The notes under the pieces were generated by a model that worked only from the letters and a program-made list of their open reading frames with translations, made no database searches and was not told the DNA's origin. Positions 54,041-58,310 of a stretch of DNA of 58,310 nt are shown here, piece after piece. The first letter of the stretch is position 1; the number at the start of each line of letters is the position of its first letter. The DNA is from Magnetovibrio sp. PR-2 (GTDB taxonomy: Bacteria > Pseudomonadota > Alphaproteobacteria > Rhodospirillales > Magnetovibrionaceae): NCBI RefSeq assembly GCF_036689815.1, contig NZ_JBAHUR010000020.1:1-58310 (forward strand), written 5' to 3'. The translations under genes and the position numbers were made by a program.

Positions 54041-54835
54041 TTAATCGCGGGTCAGGCTGGTTTTCAGCTCGGCAATTTCTGTGCGTAGCGCCGATATTTC
54101 CTGGGTCAGGGCTTGCACGTCTTCATCGATGTGCTGTTCGATCTCCACCACTTCGTCTTGGTGCTGGGTTTGCATGGCGTCGACGATGACACCGATGAAC
54201 AGGTTGATGACGGCGAAGCTGGTGACCAAAATGAACGGCACGAAGAAAATCCAGGCGGTGGGATGGACCTCCATCACCGGGCGCACAATGCCCATGGACC
54301 AGCTTTCCAGCGTCATGATCTGGAACAGCGTGTACATGGAGCCCCCGATGGAGCCAAACCAGTCGGGGAACGTGGCGCCGTAGAGCTTGGTGGACAGCAC
54401 GGCGGCGACATAGAAGATCAAACCGATGAGACCGACAATGGACAACATCCCCGGAATGGCGGAGATCAGCGCCTGAATAACCTTGCGCATCTGTGGCACC
54501 ATGGACATCAAGCGCAGGGCGCGCAAGATACGGAGTGAGCGCAGCACCGAGAGCGCACCGCTGGCGGGCATCAAGGCGATGCCGACGATGACGAAGTCAA
54601 AGATGTTCCAGCCGCTTTTGAAAAAGCCGAAACCACGGCCATAGAGCTTGAGGGCGATTTCAATGACGAAAATGCCCAGTGCGGTTTTATCCAGCGCATG
54701 CAGAACGCCGCCCATGGCGTCCATCATCGTTGTGGACGTTTCCATGCCCAACGTAATGGCGTTGATGACGATCACGCCGATGATGAAGTTTTGAACTTTG
54801 GAGCTTTCGACCCAGTCGCGAATTTGAGTGCGCAT
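54041..54835 (-). CDS. bacterial voltage-gated sodium channel, NavAb-like
   Basis: A 264-residue ion channel with six membrane segments. S4 has the gating arginines Arg99, Arg102, Arg105 and Arg108 at three-residue spacing. The pore carries the selectivity filter TLESWSM (residues 175-181, Glu177), identical to the NavAb filter, so it should be a homotetrameric Na+ channel. S6 leads into a C-terminal acidic linker and coiled coil (about 225-262) typical of this family. The start is 2 nt after the stop of aroC, so it is probably translated from the aroC transcript. Confidence 0.93.
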   Translation of the reverse strand: MRTQIRDWVESSKVQNFIIGVIVINAITLGMETSTTMMDAMGGVLHALDKTALGIFVIEIALKLYGRGFGFFKSGWNIFDFVIVGIALMPASGALSVLRSLRILRALRLMSMVPQMRKVIQALISAIPGMLSIVGLIGLIFYVAAVLSTKLYGATFPDWFGSIGGSMYTLFQIMTLESWSMGIVRPVMEVHPTAWIFFVPFILVTSFAVINLFIGVIVDAMQTQHQDEVVEIEQHIDEDVQALTQEISALRTEIAELKTSLTRD

Positions 54836-54837
54836 GA

Positions 54838-55923
54838 TTAACCGTTTTGGGCGCGATGCCTAAGTAAATGGTCGGCAAGGGTTAGGGCCATCATCGCTTC
54901 ACCCACGGGAACGGCACGGATGCCCACACAGGGGTCGTGGCGGCCTTTGGTGACGATGTCGGCATTCTTCATCTTCGTTGTCACGGTTTTGCGCGGCGTC
55001 AAGATGGAGCTGGTGGGTTTGACCGCAAAACGCGCGATGATTTCTTGGCCGGACGTGATACCGCCCAGTGTGCCGCCCGCATGGTTGGCGAGGAATTCCG
55101 GCTGGCCGTCTTGGCCGCGACGGATTTCGTCGGCGTTTTCTTCACCCGTTAAGCTGGCCGCGCCAAAGCCTTCGCCGATCTCAACACCTTTAACGGCGGG
55201 GATGGACATGAGGGCTTTGGCGATATCCGCGTCGATGCGGTCGAAAATAGGTTCGCCCAACCCAACCGGAATGCCTGCGGCTTGGATTTCAACCACAGCA
55301 CCGACGGACGAGCCGTCTTTGCGAATGCCCGCCAGATAGTCTTCCCAAACCTTCACGGTTTTGGCATCGGGGCAGAAAAACGGGTTTTTGTTGATTTGCG
55401 CCCAGGACCAGCGGCGGTAATCAATGTCAATGGGGCCGATTTGCACCAGGGCCCCACGGATTTTCGCAGACTTGCCCAGGATCGATTGCAAGACTTTGTA
55501 TGCAATGGCACCGCCCGCGACACGGACTGCCGTTTCGCGTGCACTGGAACGCCCACCGCCACGATAGTCGCGCGTGCCGTACTTGGAAAAGTAGGTGTAG
55601 TCGGCGTGGCCAGGGCGAAACTTGTTTTTGATGTCGCCATAGTCCTTGGAACGCTGATCGGTGTTTTCGATCAACAAGCCAATGGGCGTGCCCGTGGTTT
55701 TGCCTTCGAACACACCGGACAGAATTTTCACCTGATCGGCCTCTTGGCGCTGGGTGGTGTACTTGGATTGGCCCGGGCGGCGTTTGTCCAAAAACGGCTG
55801 GATGTCGGCTTCGGACAGCTTGATGCCCGGCGGGCAGCCGTCAATGACGCCACCAATGGCCAGCCCGTGGGATTCCCCAAACGTGGTGAGGCGAAACAAG
55901 TCGCCGAACGTGTTGCCTGCCAT
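54838..55923 (-). CDS. aroC: chorismate synthase
   Basis: The 361-residue enzyme makes chorismate, the last common step of aromatic amino-acid synthesis, using reduced FMN. Family motifs are the N-terminal [21 protein letters not shown], the central [19 protein letters not shown] and the C-terminal [18 protein letters not shown]. Length is typical. It is followed 2 nt later by the sodium-channel gene and preceded on its strand by fabI with a 118-nt gap that holds two hairpins. Confidence 0.98.
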   Translation of the reverse strand: MAGNTFGDLFRLTTFGESHGLAIGGVIDGCPPGIKLSEADIQPFLDKRRPGQSKYTTQRQEADQVKILSGVFEGKTTGTPIGLLIENTDQRSKDYGDIKNKFRPGHADYTYFSKYGTRDYRGGGRSSARETAVRVAGGAIAYKVLQSILGKSAKIRGALVQIGPIDIDYRRWSWAQINKNPFFCPDAKTVKVWEDYLAGIRKDGSSVGAVVEIQAAGIPVGLGEPIFDRIDADIAKALMSIPAVKGVEIGEGFGAASLTGEENADEIRRGQDGQPEFLANHAGGTLGGITSGQEIIARFAVKPTSSILTPRKTVTTKMKNADIVTKGRHDPCVGIRAVPVGEAMMALTLADHLLRHRAQNG

Positions 55924-55928
55924 CCCTT

Positions 55929-55994
55929 AAACCTCCAATCCGGTTACGGATTGGTTAGGTTTGAGAGGACCTCTTCGAAGCCCCATAGGGGCTG
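55929..55994. promoter_or_regulatory. two consecutive hairpins between fabI and aroC
   Basis: A long stem AAACCT-CCAATCCG/CGGATTGG-AGGTTT (55929-55962, loop GTTA) lies only about 6 nt upstream of the aroC start region. A second one, AGCCCC-ATA-GGGGCT (55979-55993), follows. They could terminate fabI transcripts, process them or attenuate aroC. A ribosome binding site for aroC would sit beside or inside the first stem. Confidence 0.55.
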
Positions 55995-56041
55995 AGAGAG
56001 GTTGCTTCAAACGCTTCATAGGTTTTCCAATCCGAAAAGGT

Positions 56042-56854
56042 CTAGACTGTCGAAATGTCGGGTGCGTCGACGGCTTTCATGCCGACGGTATTGTAGCCGC
56101 TGTCCACATAGTGCACTTCGCCGGTGACGCCGCTGGAAAGTGGCGACAGCAGGTAGAGCCCAGCACCGCCGACGTCTTCCAACGTGGTGTTGCGACGCAG
56201 CGGGGAGTTCAGCTCGTTCCACTTCAAGATATAGCGGAAATCGCCGATGCCGCTGGCGGCCAAGGTCTTCATAGGACCTGCGGACATGGCGTTGACGCGC
56301 ACGCCTTCGCGGCCCAGATCTTCGGCCAAATAGCGCACGCTGGCTTCCAGGGCGGCTTTGGCCACCCCCATGACGTTGTAGTGTGGAATGACTTTTTCGG
56401 CACCGTAGTAGGTCAGCGTCAACAGCGATCCACCTTCGTTCAACAACGGCGCGGCTTTTTGGCACACGGCGGTGAACGAGTAGACGGAAATGTCCATGGT
56501 TTTTTGGAAGTTTTCGCGGGTGGTGTCGACGTATTTGCCTTTAAGCTCTTCTTTGTCGGAGTAGGCAATCGCATGCACCACAAAGTCAATGGAGCCCCAG
56601 CGTTCTTTCACGTCCTCGAACACTTTGTCGATGGAGGACATGTCCGTTACATCGCATTCCACCAAGAAATCGGAACCAACTTCGGCAGCAAGCGGTTCGA
56701 CGCGCTTTTTCAACGCATCGCCTTGGTAGGTGAAGCCGATCTCGGCACCGTGGGCATGAAGCTGTTGGACAATACCCCAAGCGATGGAGCGATTGTTGGC
56801 GACACCCATGACGATGCCTTTTTTTCCAGCCATCAACGCAGCGGGAGCGGTCAT
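56042..56854 (-). CDS. fabI: enoyl-[acyl-carrier-protein] reductase (NADH)
   Basis: A 270-residue short-chain dehydrogenase that performs the last reduction in fatty-acid elongation; the FabI form is the triclosan-sensitive type. The nucleotide-binding region KGIVMGVANNRSIAWGI, the SxxxxxYxxAK-like TYYGAEKVIPHYNVMGVAKAALE active-site tyrosines and lysine, and the conserved AGPMKTLAASGI loop are present. ATG at 56854 with AAGGAA upstream is chosen over a TTG at 56875. It is divergent from the YihY/BrkB gene. Confidence 0.96.
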   Translation of the reverse strand: MTAPAALMAGKKGIVMGVANNRSIAWGIVQQLHAHGAEIGFTYQGDALKKRVEPLAAEVGSDFLVECDVTDMSSIDKVFEDVKERWGSIDFVVHAIAYSDKEELKGKYVDTTRENFQKTMDISVYSFTAVCQKAAPLLNEGGSLLTLTYYGAEKVIPHYNVMGVAKAALEASVRYLAEDLGREGVRVNAMSAGPMKTLAASGIGDFRYILKWNELNSPLRRNTTLEDVGGAGLYLLSPLSSGVTGEVHYVDSGYNTVGMKAVDAPDISTV

Positions 56855-57014
56855 AGTATTTAGATTCCTTATCAAGTGGTCAGGATTGGGCGCATCCTAC
56901 ACGAAACACCGTCTCGAAGAAAAGAGCGAGAAACGCGATTTTTCAGGACTTTTCCCAAATTATTCAGTTGTGTGTATCATGCCTTAATCGAGTTAACAGA
57001 GTATTGTTGTCACC

Positions 57015-58280
57015 ATGGATCAAAATGCACCCGTTCCTCCCGCCCAAGAGGGGCTTAAGCATTCGCCTTTCGTTTTGGAATTCCTCGCTTTTATGCGTCT
57101 GGTGGTGACCCGGTTCGGCCGCGAAGGGGGGATGCGCATCGCGGCGGCGCTGAGCTATACCTCGCTCTTGGCGTTGGTGCCATTGGGGGCCATCGCGTTT
57201 GCGATTTTAAAGGCTTTTCCGGTTTTTGACGACATTCAAGACCAGATAAAGTCTTTGGTATTTAAGAACTTTTTGCCGGACTCGGTGGCGAATGCCGAGG
57301 CCTATTTCGATCAATTCATTACCCAGACTCAGAGCCTGACAGCGGTGGGCATCGTGGCGTTGGCGGTGACGGCGATTATGTTGCTCAACACCATCGAAGG
57401 GGCGCTCAACACCATTTTCCAAGTCAAAGCCAAGCGCCCGTTTTTGCCGCGCATGTTGATGTTTTGGGCGGTGATTACGTTGGGCCCGCTTTTGTTGGGG
57501 GGCTCGTTGTCGCTGAGAACCTATTTGTATTCTCTGACAGAATGGACAGGGGTTGACGCGATCCCCGGCATTGGCGGGTTTATGACCAGCCTGCTGCCAT
57601 CGGTCATGGGCATTTTTGCGTTTTCCATGTTCTATCTGATCGTACCGTACCGTCCGGTGCGCCTGGTCCATGCGTTGATTGGCGGGATAAGCGCGGGGCT
57701 GTTGTTTGGCATCTTGCGCCAAGTTTTCGCCCTGTATTTTGCGGCTTTTCCGGCGTACCAAACCATCTACGGTGCGCTGGCGACCATACCGATCTTTTTG
57801 ATCTGGATGTATTTGAGCTGGGCTTTGGTGCTCATCGGCGCGGTGGTGGCGGCGAGCCTCAACGAATGGGGCCGGGCGCACGCGGCAGAAACCTTCGACG
57901 CGCTGCCGCCCGCACGCAAATTGGACGCGGCACTGGTGAGTATTGAGCGTTTGTGGCGCAAGGGCCGGGGCGAAGACAAAATCATCCACCCCACCGCCAA
58001 CCCCAAACGCGAAGACATTTTGGCGCAGTCCTTAGAAGCTTTACGCATGCACGAATTTGTCGGCATGAGCGACGACGGCGATTGGTACCTCAAGCGCGAC
58101 CCAGAGGTTCTGACCATTGCGGCCCTCGCCAACGGCATGGGCTTAGCACCCAACCCCGGCGACCTGCCTGTCGGTGGCCCGCCGTGGCGGGGACAGCTCA
58201 AAGAAAGCTTAGGAGGGCTGACGGGCAAGGGCTACGGCCTGACGTTGCGGGTATTGTTTGAGGGCAACGCAGAGACCTAA
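57015..58280 (+). CDS. YihY/BrkB family inner-membrane protein
   Basis: The 421-residue protein has about six membrane segments in residues 30-275 and the family motifs GGMRIAAALSYTSLLALVPL and the later YRPVRLVHALIGGISAGL. The family was once called ribonuclease BN by mistake and has no settled function. A cytoplasmic C-terminal extension (about 280-421) resembles a winged-helix domain and is longer than in E. coli YihY. It reaches almost to the end of the window. Confidence 0.92.
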   Translation: MDQNAPVPPAQEGLKHSPFVLEFLAFMRLVVTRFGREGGMRIAAALSYTSLLALVPLGAIAFAILKAFPVFDDIQDQIKSLVFKNFLPDSVANAEAYFDQFITQTQSLTAVGIVALAVTAIMLLNTIEGALNTIFQVKAKRPFLPRMLMFWAVITLGPLLLGGSLSLRTYLYSLTEWTGVDAIPGIGGFMTSLLPSVMGIFAFSMFYLIVPYRPVRLVHALIGGISAGLLFGILRQVFALYFAAFPAYQTIYGALATIPIFLIWMYLSWALVLIGAVVAASLNEWGRAHAAETFDALPPARKLDAALVSIERLWRKGRGEDKIIHPTANPKREDILAQSLEALRMHEFVGMSDDGDWYLKRDPEVLTIAALANGMGLAPNPGDLPVGGPPWRGQLKESLGGLTGKGYGLTLRVLFEGNAET

Positions 58281-58310
58281 TCCCCCTCCGTCATTCAAAC
58301 ATCCCCCTCC

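Overview
The window is an ordinary bacterial chromosome segment, almost certainly from an alphaproteobacterium and probably a marine or aquatic relative of the Rhodospirillales. The evidence is gene content and order: purN-purM divergent from a DUF2066 gene, then a CDP-alcohol phosphatidyltransferase, an AI-2E/PerM-type permease, hdaA, ppk, ppx, and further on rnd and aspS. The runs histone-deacetylase-like/xseB/ispA/dxs/tlyA and fabI/aroC are also typical. The order-level placement is inference; no rRNA or other diagnostic marker is present. I saw no tRNA, rRNA, CRISPR array, prophage or transposase gene.

Layout. 1-1.4 kb: a small lipoprotein and a small membrane protein separated by a strong bidirectional terminator. 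1.7-8.5 kb: an ABC-F ATPase, ndk, an ABM-domain protein, a Tag-like 3-methyladenine glycosylase, an unknown membrane protein and a TPR-sulfotransferase. 8.5-18.2 kb: the housekeeping block for purine synthesis, phospholipid synthesis, replication control (HdaA) and polyphosphate metabolism, ending in a hotdog thioesterase. 18.2-19.3 kb: an A+T-rich, membrane-anchored PD-(D/E)XK nuclease-like gene that looks accessory. 19.4-24.5 kb: a methyltransferase, an ABC exporter, two tandem paralogous secreted proteins and rnd. 24.5-25.8 kb: a cluster of palindromic repeats around a secreted thermonuclease-family gene. 25.8-29.2 kb: a TPR protein with six 120-bp repeat units, divergent from an unusual histidine-kinase-like ATPase. 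29.3-33.0 kb: aspS and two exported hydrolases.

33.2-38.0 kb: mostly unknown cytoplasmic genes plus a diguanylate cyclase and a ROK sugar kinase. 38.0-41.7 kb: a TPR/GT9-like protein convergent with a GT-C-like membrane protein. 41.8-46.7 kb: an ArsR-family regulator carrying the cysteine pair of the BigR/SqrR persulfide sensors, next to a two-gene RND efflux operon without an outer-membrane partner. 46.8-51.8 kb: histone-deacetylase-like hydrolase, then xseB-ispA-dxs-tlyA for isoprenoid precursor synthesis. 51.7-53.1 kb: a second A+T-rich accessory gene of unknown function, overlapping the end of tlyA. 53.4-58.3 kb: rhodanese, a NavAb-like voltage-gated sodium channel packed 2 nt after aroC, fabI, and a YihY/BrkB membrane protein.

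Most of the window is core metabolism. The best candidates for something undescribed are the two isolated A+T-rich genes (18167-19303 and 51738-53144), the histidine-kinase-like/TPR divergent pair (25842-29224), and the repeat-structured region around the thermonuclease gene. None of these is a proven system; each is described with what would confirm or refute it.
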